Both the position numbers and the translations under genes were made by a program. Under the pieces are notes generated by a model. The model had not been told where the DNA came from and did not search any database. It saw only the letters and a list, made by a program, of their open reading frames with translations. From Sclerodactyla briareus (taxonomy: Eukaryota > Echinodermata > Holothuroidea > Dendrochirotida > Sclerodactylidae), in NCBI GenBank assembly GCA_026419785.1, contig JAODTK010005595.1, positions 62,001 through 126,000 of the forward strand: a stretch of DNA of 64,000 bases, in the 5' to 3' direction. Positions 1-11,535 of this stretch are shown here, piece after piece (the first letter of the stretch is position 1; every line of letters begins with the position of its first letter).

Positions 1-204
1 ACTTATGCGAAGTTTGATCATCATGGGAATTAATGACTTAGTGGGTGCACCTCTAGCCTTGATTTATCTGTCAAAAGATTTGGGTCACAGGGGAGTGAAT
101 TCAATGTGTTAACTCTATCCCGCAACACTGGAAGGTCCGCGGTATGGTTTTTAGGGGGGTATTCGTGTGGCTGCCGCCGGAAACTAGCCTTGTTGTGTTT
201 CCAG

Positions 205-436
205 CACGCGGGCGGGCGGGCAGATGAACCGTTTCCATAACACAGTCATTCCTGTGTTGAAACACTTATAATGTTGTTTGGAACAATTATTTGAACATAA
301 AATTGTCCTCTACTCTCCACTATCGGCTACAAGCCAGTAAGATTGCAGGGAAATCCCCGGAATTCGATTACGAAATACCACGCGGGCGGGCGGGTAAAAT
401 CGCTAACCGTGACCGTTCGAAAACGCCCGCCCGCCA
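205..436. repeat. GC-rich direct and inverted repeat (GCGGGCGGGCGGG)
   Basis: The motif CACGCGGGCGGGCGGG occurs at about 206-220 and again at about 380-394. Its inverse CGCCCGCCCGCC lies at 424-435, so the second and third copies can pair into a stem with a roughly 30-base loop. The rest of 1-770 shows no gene or recognisable repeat. Confidence 0.5.
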
Positions 437-769
437 GCTGGACTGAAAACCAACCGGTGGGACCTTCAAGTCACCGGGTTCAAAGGACATATTTAATGTG
501 CCTCTTTTAAACGAGGTCCACAAATGCTGTTTCTGCGGGATCACAAATCGGCGGTTTACTCGCCTGCGCATGTCTGGTTTATACATTATGTCTACCCCTA
601 TATGCTTCTAGTTTGGTGTAATGGTTTGCTAACTATCAAATTGTTCTTTTAGACCTCTAATATCAGTTTTGAAACAACTAATGCAAATAAAACAACCACT
701 GATCACGAGACGTGGACTATCGGTTCCCTGAACCCACGTGTCACTGACTGATCGTATATGTTGAGGAAT

Positions 770-1300
770 TTGGGGTCAATGGTCTTCCTGCAGTCCGTGG
801 GTCACTTGTGTTTTGAAACGGTTAAGCGACTTCTGCGTTACAGAATAGATCGGGTGACCATGAAAGTGTGCCAATAAATAGTTACATAATTTGAGTTTTT
901 AATGAATTTTTCAATTAATTAAATTTTAATGAGTGCCACAGAATTCAGTCAATTTTTAAAGGCCATGTAGGGGTCAATTCTCAGCCATTTTGTGCGAACA
1001 GTCAAGCGGCCTCAACTGATAAGGAAAACAATAATAATGTAAGTTAGCCAGTGTTATCATTCACCAATAGTCTGTCGGTTTTCATGAATTTCAAATCGAA
1101 GATATCTCGGGGTCAATTCCGGTCATTTGTTTGAACGGCCGATCGGTGTCTACTACAGAATAGATGGAATGATAATTAAAGTTGGTTAATATTATGACTA
1201 ACCAATGCTGTATCCATGATTCTGAGGTCAAAGGTAGGGGTCAATACCAGCCATTTTGTTTGAGCTGTCAAGCTGATCAATGATACATATGGGTGTGAGA
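770..1300. repeat. Degenerate tandem 'ggggtcaattccggccatttt' repeats
   Basis: The phrase GGGTCAATTC...CCATTTTGT recurs near 971, 1110 and 1236, each time followed by a 'cagtcaag' or similar box and by an 'accaatgctgt' type box. The spacing is about 125-140 bases and copies are strongly diverged. The same phrases form the larger array at 25330-26400, so this is a second locus of one repeat family. No protein-like reading frame is present. Confidence 0.6.
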
Positions 1301-1779
1301 AATTAGAGGTCAAGATCAACCTTGGGTCAATTACCTTGACATCCAAACTAATTGAAAGAACAAATAAAAAGTAACCTTCACCTCACAATCGACTTCTTGG
1401 ACCCAGTACTAGGTGAGCTCCTGTACCATTTGTCGCGCGAAATACGCCCGTGATGCAGAATATACCGAGACTGACCGCACCCCCCCCCCCCCCCCCGCCG
1501 ACTGCAATTACGATGTTGTATCTACATACAGAAATATAGAGCGGAAACAGTACTGCCCGCGATGGGATTTTTCCACATTTGCCGACATTTGATCGAGTTT
1601 TTGAATTGCCAGTACAAATTTAGGCACATTTTAGAACTGAGAATGTGTGGACGACCAGTCGAAGGTCGCAGGAACAACATTCTTTGGTCGTGCAGCAGCT
1701 TAGAGTACAGCCTTAACAGAGATTGTCACGTATACGTCAACATGAGAAAAAACAACAACAACATGATAACAAGGGGAGC
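1301..1779. other. No gene seen; 17-base C run
   Basis: The only notable feature is an uninterrupted run of C at 1480-1496. The open frame at 1562-1819 has no family resemblance and no splice support. Confidence 0.4.
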
Positions 1780-1890
1780 ATTTTTGTCCCGCCTGACTCT
1801 TTGTCAAGGGGAAACATAGTGGTCACGTTGTCATGCTCGTTACTGTTGTACGTGTGTGTCTGTCTGTATTTATGTGCGTCGCGATTTTCC
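1780..1890 (+). repeat. GT-rich leader module, copy 1
   Basis: The stretch runs 'catttttgtcccgcctgac', 'tcaagg', 'agtggtca', then a short GTGTGTGTCTGTCTGTAT tract. The same order of boxes is found at 55505-55610. Related GT-rich leaders open the array-bearing elements near 18690, 51175 and 56466. It is probably the 5' end of a repeat element and not a chance microsatellite. Confidence 0.5.
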
Positions 1891-2317
1891 TGAAGCCTAA
1901 ATTCATGCCCTATGCTGAAGAATGTGTGCACGAACGAGTATTTTTACCAGTGTGAATAGGTAGCTATATACTGAACCGTTAATGCCCTCTTGCTGACATT
2001 GGGTGCACAGTCAAGTTTTTTTCAGCCCGGAAGACCATATACTAATTCGCATAATAATTCAAAATTAGCTGAAAACTTGTGTGTAAGATATATTATGATC
2101 ACTAGATACATTGGTGATGCTGGTCAGTGTATATGAGAACCATGAAATGTACCACAATGGCTCTACATTTTCATAACCTGTATATGCCTAGTAGGGCCTA
2201 TATGCTAATTAGGTAGTCCAATTTGCATAATTTATGCAATAATATAAAGTTCGTTGGATGGTATCGGGTGCGCTGTGTAAGAAATGCTAAGAGCAATATC
2301 CATGCTTTCATCCGTAG

Positions 2318-2570
2318 ATGAATGACACTGAAGTCTGGCTGAAGCAGCTGCTGTTCTGGGACGAGTGGGCTATCGTCATATTCAACAGAGGTCTCTCAGA
2401 GGCTACCGCAACTCTACGTTTGAAAGACATTGGTTTCAGTTACGTGCTTGGATACGAATTGAGGGACCTCTTCAAACATGCTGAAATCGGCCACGTCGAA
2501 ATTCTGGGTACAAGAACTACACGGTACGGGAACAGGGATATTGATGGCGTACGCATACCCCAGTGAATGA
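2318..2570 (+). CDS. GH27 alpha-galactosidase / alpha-N-acetylgalactosaminidase, last exon
   Basis: This exon encodes the C-terminal beta-sandwich domain of a lysosomal-type retaining glycosidase that removes terminal alpha-galactose or alpha-GalNAc. The diagnostic stretch is WLKQL...EWAIVIFNRG followed by LRLKDIGFS and GYELRDLFKH, in the order usual for GH27 after the catalytic barrel. The exon opens directly after a splice acceptor (ttcatccgtag, AG at 2316-2317), so the first ATG is probably an internal Met. The simple frame ends at 2564-2566 with a tail unlike the family. A one-base shift near 2490-2500 gives HGTGTGILMAYAYPSE and a stop at 2568-2570, matching the usual hydrophobic final strand (HGVV-like). 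The catalytic-barrel exons, including the two catalytic Asp residues, are not visible and presumably lie left of the window. I cannot decide between the galactosidase and the GalNAc-ase. Confidence 0.72.
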
Positions 2571-3399
2571 TCGTTTGTTGTTATATAGTGTACATTTTTT
2601 TTTTTAACAAGCCCACAGATGACAACTGAACCTCTCTTCATGATGAGTTTGACGTCATTGATGGAGGATAGGCCCACTTTTATTCCAAAAATGTTATCAT
2701 TTAGGAGCATAAGAAACAAACGCAATCGTAAACGTCCTCTGGAAGCTGCAGGTGAATACAGTATAGGACACCAATAACAGTATTAACAAGCGCAAGTCCA
2801 AACGTCTTGATAGCTGCGGACGGCAAAATTCCCGTGGCGAATACACTGCATGTTCTTCATCAATCCACATTTATTGTTTGTTCACATTTAATCGACCTTC
2901 ACTGACATATGTCATAACCTTAGAATGGCTTGGAACATGTCTACCACGTTAGATGTTATTTGCTATAGTCAGTGCCAAGCACAAAGTACCCAACCAACTC
3001 ATTCCTATGCTTGTATATTAGCTACATGTACCCGACAAAACTTTATGTGTACCTAGCACCACTCCTAGGCCTGTAGCAGTGAACAGTGGAAACACACTTG
3101 GATCCCAAAATGGAAAGTCCATCAACACCTACATCATGAGAAAGTGATGACAGATTTCTCCTCAGAATTGCCTGTTATCCCCCATTGCCGGTTTCCATTC
3201 CACCTCAGTGCTGACAAATTAAACAGCCCCCCCCCCCCCCCCTCGACCGGCCTGCTGCTTGCCCTGCAGCAACAAACCTCTCTCACAGAGAGTTCAATGG
3301 GAAGGGCTGTGGGTAGACAAATTAGGGAAATTGATTGGAGTTAATTACAATCTAATCACACTATGCAAACAAGAATGTAACCAGCCTAGCCGTGGCAGC
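2571..3399. other. 3' flank of the GH27 exon; no gene seen
   Basis: I see no further coding island. A clear AATAAA close to the stop was not found, so the transcript end is undefined. A 17-base C run lies at 3226-3242. Confidence 0.4.
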
Positions 3400-3535
3400 T
3401 TCATCCACCCACCAAGTTTCAACTGATCGCATGTACGGTTTAGAAGTTTTGAGTGAACATGACGACAGAACGGACGAATGAACGAACGGAAACGGACGGA
3501 CGGACGGAGAGACATGATGACTTGTAGAGCTGCTC
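3400..3535. repeat. Repeat fragment with 'ccaccaagtttc' and CGGA runs
   Basis: The order 'catccacccaccaagtttc', 'actgatcgcatgta', 'gacgacagaacgga' and a (CGGA)n tract at about 3470-3513 matches the 3' part of the repeat family seen more completely at 13690-14052, 18829-19461 and 52707-53938. It looks like a truncated copy. Confidence 0.45.
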
Positions 3536-3540
3536 ACCCG

Positions 3541-4047
3541 CAGCTAAAAACAAACAAAAAACATATAACACCCTCACACTCAATATAACAGGATGACCAG
3601 GCAGCGAAAAAATAAAACCGAATTAAAGACGAAAAAGAATCGGTATGTCCCTAGAGGATGAGCAGACAATCATCAGCGGCACTGCTGTGTGGGCAAGATC
3701 AAAGAAATGCGCTTTGATAGCTGACGTAATAGAGTTTATTTGACGACTAATCGCCGTTGCCCGTTGGTTTTCGCGTGTGTGTCTCTTCTGCATGGTGTAG
3801 CCTTGTAGTGAGACGTAGCTCGCTTTCAGTTAGTCAGATCTGTAACTTCATTGTAACACTGTAAAGCCGGAATGATGGCTGATGTTTACTGGTCTGGAAA
3901 CCATCTGTTCAAGAATGAACTTTATGCTATGTCGTTTCGGTTGCTCCCGTACTCTCTCCACCGACATTATTCGGCCTATCAGCTCATGCTACGACTTCGC
4001 CGCTCAGAGACCGACACCTTGTCTTATAGGGATTTGCCCCTTACGTA
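3541..4047. other. No supported gene
   Basis: Two short overlapping open frames start at 3872 and 3882. Neither resembles a known family nor has convincing splice signals, and both run into the MITE at 4048. Confidence 0.4.
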
Positions 4048-4203
4048 CGGTGCCGGGAAGGTCAAATGAAAAAATCCAGACTTGGTCAAAATTTTGACTA
4101 AATTGACTCATCACAAAGCTTTGACTTACTAGTCAAAATGTTGTGATAATAAGTCAAAATACTGACTTTGAGTAGGCCTATTTTTCACCTTCCCCGGCCA
4201 CCG
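4048..4203. mobile_element. 156-bp MITE with TA target-site duplication
   Basis: The left end CGGTGCCGGGAAGGTC and the right end (read in reverse complement) CGGTGGCCGGGGAAGGTG are imperfect terminal inverted repeats, each followed by GAAAAA-type A-runs. TA dinucleotides flank both ends (4046-4047 and 4204-4205), as expected for Tc1/mariner-like non-autonomous elements. The interior is made of nested palindromes around GTCAAAATTTTGAC and repeated 'agtcaaaat' boxes. It has no coding capacity. Confidence 0.75.
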
Positions 4204-5312
4204 TAGCCTCTGGTCACTAGTGATTGAATGAGCGCCTTACATGCTACCGTGGTAATGTACTCTCGGGCGCATCCTATGTTGCGAATATCAGAATATAGAA
4301 GGTAGATTATTTTAAAGAAAAATATCGTGAGTCGTTATTCCAAAGTTATGGAAGCTTTCAAGGCGTACATCAAGGTTCTTCACGGATTCACTGGACATGC
4401 TGGACTGGCATGATGGCATCATTCATAAACCATATTCTAACCTAGATATGAAAATTCATTACTCGATTCGTCCACTATAATCTCGGTGCAAAATCGGCTT
4501 CTTGTTATGTTGGTTTTTAACTTCATTTACACTTCAACTATTGTTTTGCACTGACTCGCATCTCAGACACCCAGTGGGTAGATACATTTCCCCATTTGTC
4601 AATCAGTTCGTTGGCGATGTCTATGGTTAGCAGTGGAGTGTTTTGTCCAATAATCAATCATGGAATTTGAAATAGATTATAGCAGCGCCGTGAGAACAAC
4701 CTTGGGCCTACTCCACGGAACTTCTCCTTTCGATTTGCTTTGAGATACCCGTTGCTTGTAAATCGCTCAAATAAGATGGAGCGTTTAGTTTTTTTTTGTT
4801 TTTTGGTTAAAATTTTTTTTTTAAATTTGTGTTATTCAATACAAGTGTTCGAGAACCAACGATTCGGTCGTCGAGCTTATTCGAGGTCACCATATCGGCA
4901 GTCATATGGGACAGTATATTGCTGGTCCTCCAATAATATTCGCTGGCTCGACATCCTGCCTTGCCTGCCATCTCTCAAAAATGTCTCTACACTAGTAAAA
5001 ATGTGTTCTGTCGTTCAGAAAACTGACATGTCTTGTAGAGGTATGGGACGATTTCCTAAGACACCTAGTCGCATACTGGCGCAAGCTACGTGAGACGATA
5101 GTCTAATAGGCCAGGGAATATAAGCGAAGGTTGTGGGGACCTTCCGTGATATATCGAGGGCTGTATGGCCACTTACAATTTCCTATGGCTCTCGTGCTTG
5201 GAAAATAGTAGCTCTGGTCAAGGAAATTCGTTTTGCCGCGGGAGGGGGGGGGGGGGGGAAGCGGGAAATCAGAATTGATACCTGACAGCATTGAACCGTC
5301 CTCCCACGTCCC
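4204..5312. other. No gene seen
   Basis: AT-leaning DNA with T-runs near 4780-4830 and a G-run near 5245-5258. The 117-codon open frame at 4740 is not protein-like. Confidence 0.4.
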
Positions 5313-5489
5313 ATGGAACCACCATGTGAAGCTTATGGCCTCCCAAGTCGGCATCATGGTCCGTTGCGTAGTGTTGTATGCGAAGGTAGTCCTGTTGAAA
5401 CTTTCTGGGCACTGGTTGCACAGAGGGGATGTTCATTCAGAAAAAGAATGCCCTGGGTTGCTATCCGCGTTCAATATAGGAAATTCTGG
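5313..5489 (+). CDS. Weak candidate exon resembling a protease-associated (PA) domain
   Basis: The frame contains PPCEAYG and, about 26 residues later, ALVAQRGCSFRKR. PA domains typically have PPxACG followed by ALVxRGxCSFxxK. The frame continues to LDHSKDVLEL at 5546. A possible donor (TTCTGG|GTAAAA) lies at 5489/5490. No convincing upstream acceptor was found and the spacing between the two motifs is longer than usual. PA domains occur in SPPL2, PRADC1 and RNF13-type membrane proteins; I cannot say which, and chance is possible. Confidence 0.2.
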
Positions 5490-5793
5490 GTAAAAAACGT
5501 TCACATGATGCAGCTCGACCATTCCAAAGATGTCCTCGAACTTTAGACAGCCTTTGTGTTCTTACATTTTTATACTCAGGAAAGTGTTATTTCAATGATC
5601 TGTGGGACCGCAACCAACATATTCGTGTTGCGGAAACGCGCTACTCAAACTTCAACTTATTACTCAACTTTACTGAGGTTTGTTTTTCCACTATGTCTTC
5701 TATTTTGTTCCTATTTCCTGTTGCGGCTCCGTTTTTTCAACTTTCGATTTTCCCGATTTTCAGACTATCGATTATTTGGTCAGAGGAGGGGAA

Positions 5794-5848
5794 CCCCCCC
5801 CCCCCCCCCACCCCCCCCCCCACCCCCCCCCCCCCCCCCCCCCCCCCC
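5794..5848 (+). repeat. 55-base C tract
   Basis: All C except A at 5810 and 5822. Open frames crossing it are poly-proline artefacts. Length is likely uncertain in the assembly. Confidence 0.85.
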
Positions 5849-6109
5849 ATTGGCTACCCCCACTGAGCAACAGTGATGACAGCAGCCTCAATGCCTCAGG
5901 TCGCTGGGTCATCCAAGCCAACGGAGCATTTGGATGTTCGGAGCATTCGGCCACAGTGTATACTGACAAGCTCGAGCAGTCGCTTGAAAGACTAGTCTGA
6001 TGTGAATGTGGACCCCGAGAAGGGATGATCAGACTTCAAGTCCAAAGCGCGGGGGAGGGGGAGGGGGGGATCTTGGAGCATTTTGGGAAGACTGGGGCAA
6101 TTCTGAAAA

Positions 6110-6353
6110 GGAAAGTTCAAGCACACGCTCGTGAGCACCCGCATTGTAAAGCCTGAACAGCCAATCTGATGTGTATGTTCAGACGGCGGGGCCAGGGCTG
6201 CACTGAACAGCGTTTCCTTCCCCGTCCCGTTTCTTGTGCGAGGCCTAGCGAGAAGGCAACCTGTACCATTTTTGAAGTCTCTGATATGACCACCGGGATT
6301 TCAACCCCGATCTCCCGGGTGGAAGGCCGACGCTCTAACAGTTGTGCCAGCAA
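6110..6353 (-). mobile_element. tRNA-derived SINE, copy 1
   Basis: Read on the minus strand, the head begins GCTGGCACAACTGTTAGAGC (A-box like, end near 6353). It continues through an anticodon-arm-like CGGCCTTCCACCCGG to a B-box GGTTGAAATCC (6296-6306). After it comes 'aaaaatggtacaggttgcc' and 'ttctcgctaggcctc'. The same head and body order occurs on the plus strand at 54438-54650, which shows a dispersed family and not a tRNA gene. The body beyond about 6120 cannot be delimited. Confidence 0.7.
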
Positions 6354-6379
6354 GAGAGACAGTGTATGTCATTGAACTG

Positions 6380-7590
6380 ATGCGCCAGGCTAGTCCCAAT
6401 GGTGAGAGTCGGCTTCCTAAGGAACTTCAACCGCATGGCGTGGAGGGCATGCTTCGTGACCGGGCCTAGAGACCCAGGATTCTAGGAGTCGGTGGCCGTG
6501 GTAGGCTTCCAACAACAACCCTGCCTCGGTGGCGTAATACTCAGCTGTCCGCAAGAAAATGGCTGAGCACCAAAAGCTTGAAAATCCTGATGGGTGATCC
6601 CTAGCCCCCGTGGGCTGACCGTCTATAATTGTTCACAATATGGGAAGTAATGCAGAAGCAATGGGGCAGTTACAAGGTGGGAAGGCTCCTAGGGTCGGTG
6701 GAATCCGTTACATCCAGAGATGCCCTTGGCTAGTGGGACCAGGCTGTTACCCGGGATGAAGGCTGTATGGTCTCCACTATTCGGTTTGGTGCTCTAGGGG
6801 AGCCTTTACTGACTGGGAATATGGGCTTATATTTATTTGCGAACGGAAGGTGGCGGACGGGGCTGCAGTATACTTATAGATGGGTTACAACTCCTGGTAG
6901 GTCTGGTAAAATATTAGATAGGATCACATCCTGGATAATGATAACAATATGTACATTTATAAGGCGCAAAATACAACCGTGCCGCTGCCGCCGAAACAAG
7001 GAACAGGAGAACCAACGAGAACTGGAGATGATGACTGGTTACTATGATGAGCGAGAACGTTTTAACTCTCGACTCGAGAATGTCAATATTAGGGGAGACC
7101 AAAATTGAATAAAAAAGTTGCTTCTATGCGTTTGAGCCCGTCCCGTCCCGTATTTTGAGCCTTATTAATCCCCCAGATTGCCGGAAACGGTGCTTCCAGT
7201 TTATGGCAGTAAGAAACATCCCCAAAATTGTCAATATAATTTCGAAATGAATATCTCAAGAAACACTCTGAGGAACTGATCGAGTTTATTCATTACAATT
7301 CGCGTCACCATCAGTTGACCCGTTACCGTACAAGAAAATAGCGGGGGGGGGGGGGGGTTTGGTGTCTCCCCCCCCCCCAAAAAAAAAAATGGACAGAGCA
7401 GTTATAGGAACTTGCGAATATCCAGTTGGAATTGCTGACAGATCGCCAGATTGGATATATTTTACGACTGAGGTCCGAGGCCAGGTCAACTTTGTAAATT
7501 TTCTACTCAATCAAAAGGAATATTCTTAATTCATGTAAAAACGGTGAAACACAATACAAAAAAATTGTAATATTTTTTGTTTATATCAAA
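6380..7590. other. Unclassified, possibly repetitive; no gene recognised
   Basis: G+C-moderate DNA with phrases such as 'cctcggtggcgtaatactc' and 'gggtgatccctagccccc' that read like transposon untranslated sequence, but I could not match them to another copy in this window. G/C runs lie at about 7344-7380. Confidence 0.3.
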
Positions 7591-7599
7591 AGCCAGATA

Positions 7600-8900
7600 A
7601 TGTGCAAAAATTTTGCGCGCTTCGCGCGCAAAATAAGACTTCTCCTTCAACTAACACGCATATGTTACACCGACTGCAGTGATTGGCTGTCGGTATTGTA
7701 TGCATTAGTGTCGCCAGGGGAGAGGGGGAAGGGGGCAGGGGGCGCGTGCCCCTCGAAAACTTTGTGCCCCACCAGTGTGCCCCCCCCCCAATGAGATTGT
7801 GATTTTCGAAAGAACTATTCTGTAGTCAGTATGCGACTACCAGTTTGGAATAGATCTGGCAAAAAAACAACGGAAAATATCACGAGAAAGGCGAGCGAAT
7901 GCGATAGAAAGTGAAAATCGCGCGTTTACTAGACGTGGATGTGTCCGTGGATTACCCGTCATCTAATCTCCGCACACTCTATGGAAATTTCCACTCAATG
8001 GCCCCTACCTAAACATATACAACAACATTTCTATGACCTTAAAAACTACAGCAACCTCCTTTTTTTATTTTTTATTTTTGTATAACTGAGCCCATCAGGC
8101 CTCGGTCCGTTTTCTCCTCGACCACGAGCGGGATTTGGAACTGCAGTAATTAGGCTATCAGACTGCTTCGATTTTCCAACGTATGTTTTCTTCCAGGTAA
8201 CTGCTACTTGCTACTGAGTAGCTAAAGTCCAAAGTTGCAGATGTGTCGGGAAAACCAGAAAAAATGGCGCGCTTCGCGCGCACTGGTGGGCAGTGGTGTT
8301 CGAGCACAATTATTGAATTCGGGACAAAAAGTCTGGGCAGGAATAAGACCGAGGTCTAACAGAATGTTAAAATTTCAACGATTACGAATTGTCATCACAA
8401 AATGCCCAGATTTGAATCTGGGTACATGCAGCTTAAAAACGCTCGGAAAGGTCATTTCCGCCAGATGGGGGCTGCGCAACCAAAAATTCTCTTGTGCGCT
8501 CCGCTTAGGTGGTATTCTTGTGTTCCTCACAAAATGTCGTGCCCCCTGTGCCCCCCCCCCAGTTTGAAAAGTCTGGGACGCCACGGATTGTATGACAATC
8601 AATTGTGCTCATTGGTATGATTAGAAATTAGGGTAGAGGATTAGCTTCTCCTGTAAACCACGACGGAAAAAGCTTGAAACGTACAAATAGCGTGCTGGAT
8701 AGTCAGCCGAAGGGACATACGATATCCTGTTTTCCAGATGTTGTTCGGGTCCCCCCCCCCCAAATATAATCTATATAAAATGTGGAACATTAAAGTCGGG
8801 ACAAAATGCTTGGAATATGCAGCCAAAACGCATCTGGACCTTGCGAACTAAAAAAAATTCTTGGGCGCTCCGCGCCAACCAACAGTGGCGCTCCGCGTTA
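7600..8900. repeat. Repeat block with GCGCGC-TTC-GCGCGC hairpins
   Basis: Perfect short hairpins with three-base loops occur at 7611-7633 (arms TTTTGCGCGC / GCGCGCAAAA) and 8267-8281 (GCGCGC / GCGCGC). Two related stretches end in 'gtgccccccagtgtgcccc'-like C-rich boxes (about 7740-7790 and 8535-8565). A further GC box, 'gcgctccgcgccaacc', lies near 8859-8897. Open frames here are not protein-like. Confidence 0.55.
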
Positions 8901-10984
8901 TATAGTATTCTGTACTACCTGCTAATGACTGGCCACATTTGATAGAATTGCCTGAAAAATGCATAATAAGGGGGCGCACAGTACCATTCTAAAATTCGAG
9001 CAAACGTTGGTCGGTCTCCCGTATGCCCATGTTGTCCTTTTTTTTTTCCGCGGTCGATGTCAGGTAAGAATTACACAACTCCAAAAAGCCGACTTACTGC
9101 CCATGGAGTTCAGTTAAAATTTGCAGAAAAAATTCACAAGATCCCTGAGAATAGCAAGTAGCATCGAAGAGACGTGAAAATGCAAAATTATTATGGAAAG
9201 GGAAGTGTATGGTCAGGAGTGTCATGATGCATCCGATTTCATCTAAAGCCACCTGATAATGCAAAAATCGGCGGTCCTCTGAAAAGTGAAATCTAAATTT
9301 ACTAGAACTTAATTGCTGCCCTCGATTCGATTTGGCAGAGAAGAACAAATCGCAATAGGACCGTGAAAATACGAAATTATTTCCAGAATGAAGTGAGAAT
9401 TTTGGAGTGCTATACTGCCCACCAAATCGCCAATATACGTCACCGCGGGAAATGCACAAATTTTACATTGAACTCCCATCCCCTAGACCCTCCCCCAGAT
9501 CCATTATCAAACTTCAGCCTCTCAAAATTACGTTCTTAGGCCACTGATTTACTTGAGACTCGGTAGGTTGCCCGTGCTGTGTGTCCAGTTGTGAGCTTGT
9601 GGCGACCAGACGCCCACTACCCTACCCTACTTCCAAATACCGAGAGTGCCACTTAGGCCAGTCTGAATGCTATAAATAGCACGTGGTATAGAGCGTCCAC
9701 AGTCCATCCCGAAAACAGTTCTCAGATGAGATGGGCCTCAAGCGACTCCACTCACTGAATCCTATCTGTGAAATTGGTCTCGATTGATCCATTTCCACAA
9801 AGTTACAAAAAACTCTTAAAATAAAACAGAGAGCCCCAAATGACCAAAAACGAGAACGCAAAAAAATCACCTTTCAGTATGGGGGGTGGAGTGAGTTGAA
9901 AAAATGAATCTAGCCATGTTGGATTTTTTTAATTCTCCACCCCCTAATCATATGGCCCTATCTACGTCCCTGGCAAGAGCGGCACTTCCCACACTTATGG
10001 CAGTATTGCAATCACTGAAATTGACAGTAATTTCCGAAAACTGATCGATGGTAATCCTTACATATCTTCATCATGGTTCCATTTCTCCATAGCCATGTCT
10101 TAAGATATTCCATCGAGGACCCTTCCAATTGGGTTGAAGGCTGCTGCGACGATTGAACATTTGCTTGAACTTCAACTGTCATGGGAAATGTGTGCATTTT
10201 TCCGGGGCTTTTCTTGAAAGGACTTGAGGTGCCAGCCGCAGCAGACCAAGTTGGTCAATTCGCTCAATTAGTATCCGCTCAAAATTTTCGGTCCAAATTT
10301 CACATGTCTCAGAATTGTTTCGTCGCCCCGCTCCGCCGCCTGTATATAGTTCCATACGTTAATCACGTGAACCCCAACGAATGTGCCCGATCCGCCCTGC
10401 TGTTTTCGTACATATAGCTTCATCCTCTAATAAAAACCAGCACGTCAAGCTGGCAAAGCCATCTGACACAATAAGGATCAGAAGTAGATAAACTGTGGCA
10501 GTATTAAGAAATCGCGTTGGAGTTAGTTGGATTAGATTCCGGCATTGTGTAGTGGGGAGGGGGGGGGGGGGGGAGGGCGGGTGAGGCAAAATGAAATCAA
10601 GTCCAAACCCAAATTCTCCTCGTGGCTACCTATTGTTCCACACTTGGAGATGACACGTATGGACAAAAATCATATTTGACGAAATACAACGTTATTTTAC
10701 ACGTGGGCCCCCACTGTATTATACATGTACGGAAAAAGCTAGGAGACAGCGCGCGCAACGCGATTTTTTTTCTTTGGCATTCGCTTTCTGCAAAAACCAA
10801 TTTAAACAACTAATAAGAAATAGAGGAGGACATCAAGGACAATGCTATGAGTTTGACATCATACAATTACGCAGACCAGCTGATCGAAAAGCGGGATACC
10901 AAAGTTCGTGCAATAGGGATCCATGGACCAGCCTTTAAGCTCAAAAATCGATAGGGGTGCTGGACACAATGACGAACATCGGTT
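8901..10984. other. No gene recognised
   Basis: Mostly A-rich DNA with phrases like 'gtgaaaatgcaaaattatt' (about 9175) and 'gtgaaaatacgaaattatt' (about 9363), two diverged copies about 188 bases apart. A G-run lies at about 10558-10573. No splice-supported coding islands were found. Confidence 0.35.
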
Positions 10985-11250
10985 AGGGGGTGCTCCGCAC
11001 CCCATCAGAGAAAAATCTGGGGGCTGCAGCACCCCAGCACCACCCCCCTTCGCCAGGTGCTGAGCGATGATGTAATTAAGGATTTATATAAACAAAGGAT
11101 GACGACACCCATCCCGAAGGAAGGGGCAGGGTTTATTTTATTTCCATGGGCTGCGATAACGGGGGTGGGGGCAATATTTTTTCGTGGGGGTGGGGGACTA
11201 ATAATCAAATGTCCCCTCCCCATATTTTTCGGACTGGTGAAAAAAAAAAT
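10985..11250. repeat. GGGGTGC-TCC-GCACCCC hairpin and G-rich stretch
   Basis: A perfect 7-bp stem with a three-base loop lies at 10987-11003, the same architecture as the GCGCGC hairpins. It is followed by 'gcagcaccccagcacc' and then by two G-rich runs near 11161-11195. Confidence 0.5.
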
Positions 11251-11358
11251 TCTATAATCATATGTACAGTACGGCCATAACACGAAGAGTCTACCTCATA
11301 TTTCTCATTAGATGGTTTAAAAGGAACAACTGCAGGATGATCATACAGGGGCTAATTC

Positions 11359-11517
11359 GTGACCGGACAATTCCACCCGGACATTTCCACCGACAATTCC
11401 CCCCTCCCCCTCAACGGAATGTTTTTTTTATGTCAGAATTGGGTTAGGGTCCCTAAAGTTGGGTCACGTTTGGGTGTATTGTCTGGTGGGAATGGTCCCG
11501 GGTGGGAGTTGTCGGGA
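11359..11517 (+). mobile_element. MITE-like element with ACCCGG-type inverted repeats, copy 1
   Basis: It starts GTGACCGGACAATTCCACCC, continues 'cctcaacggaatgt', 'agaattgggttagggtc', and closes with 'gtcccgggtgggagttgtc', the inverse of the opening boxes. The reverse complement of 30303-30439 has the same boxes in the same order, so the two loci are one family inserted in opposite orientations. Non-coding. Confidence 0.7.
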
Positions 11518-11535
11518 ACCGCAATTCAATATCTG

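Noticed and set aside
3872..4097. Small overlapping ORFs as a gene start
   Set aside because: No family resemblance, and both read into a non-coding MITE.
5556..6000. Proline-run open frames
   Set aside because: They exist only because the C tract at 5794-5848 codes for poly-Pro in every frame.
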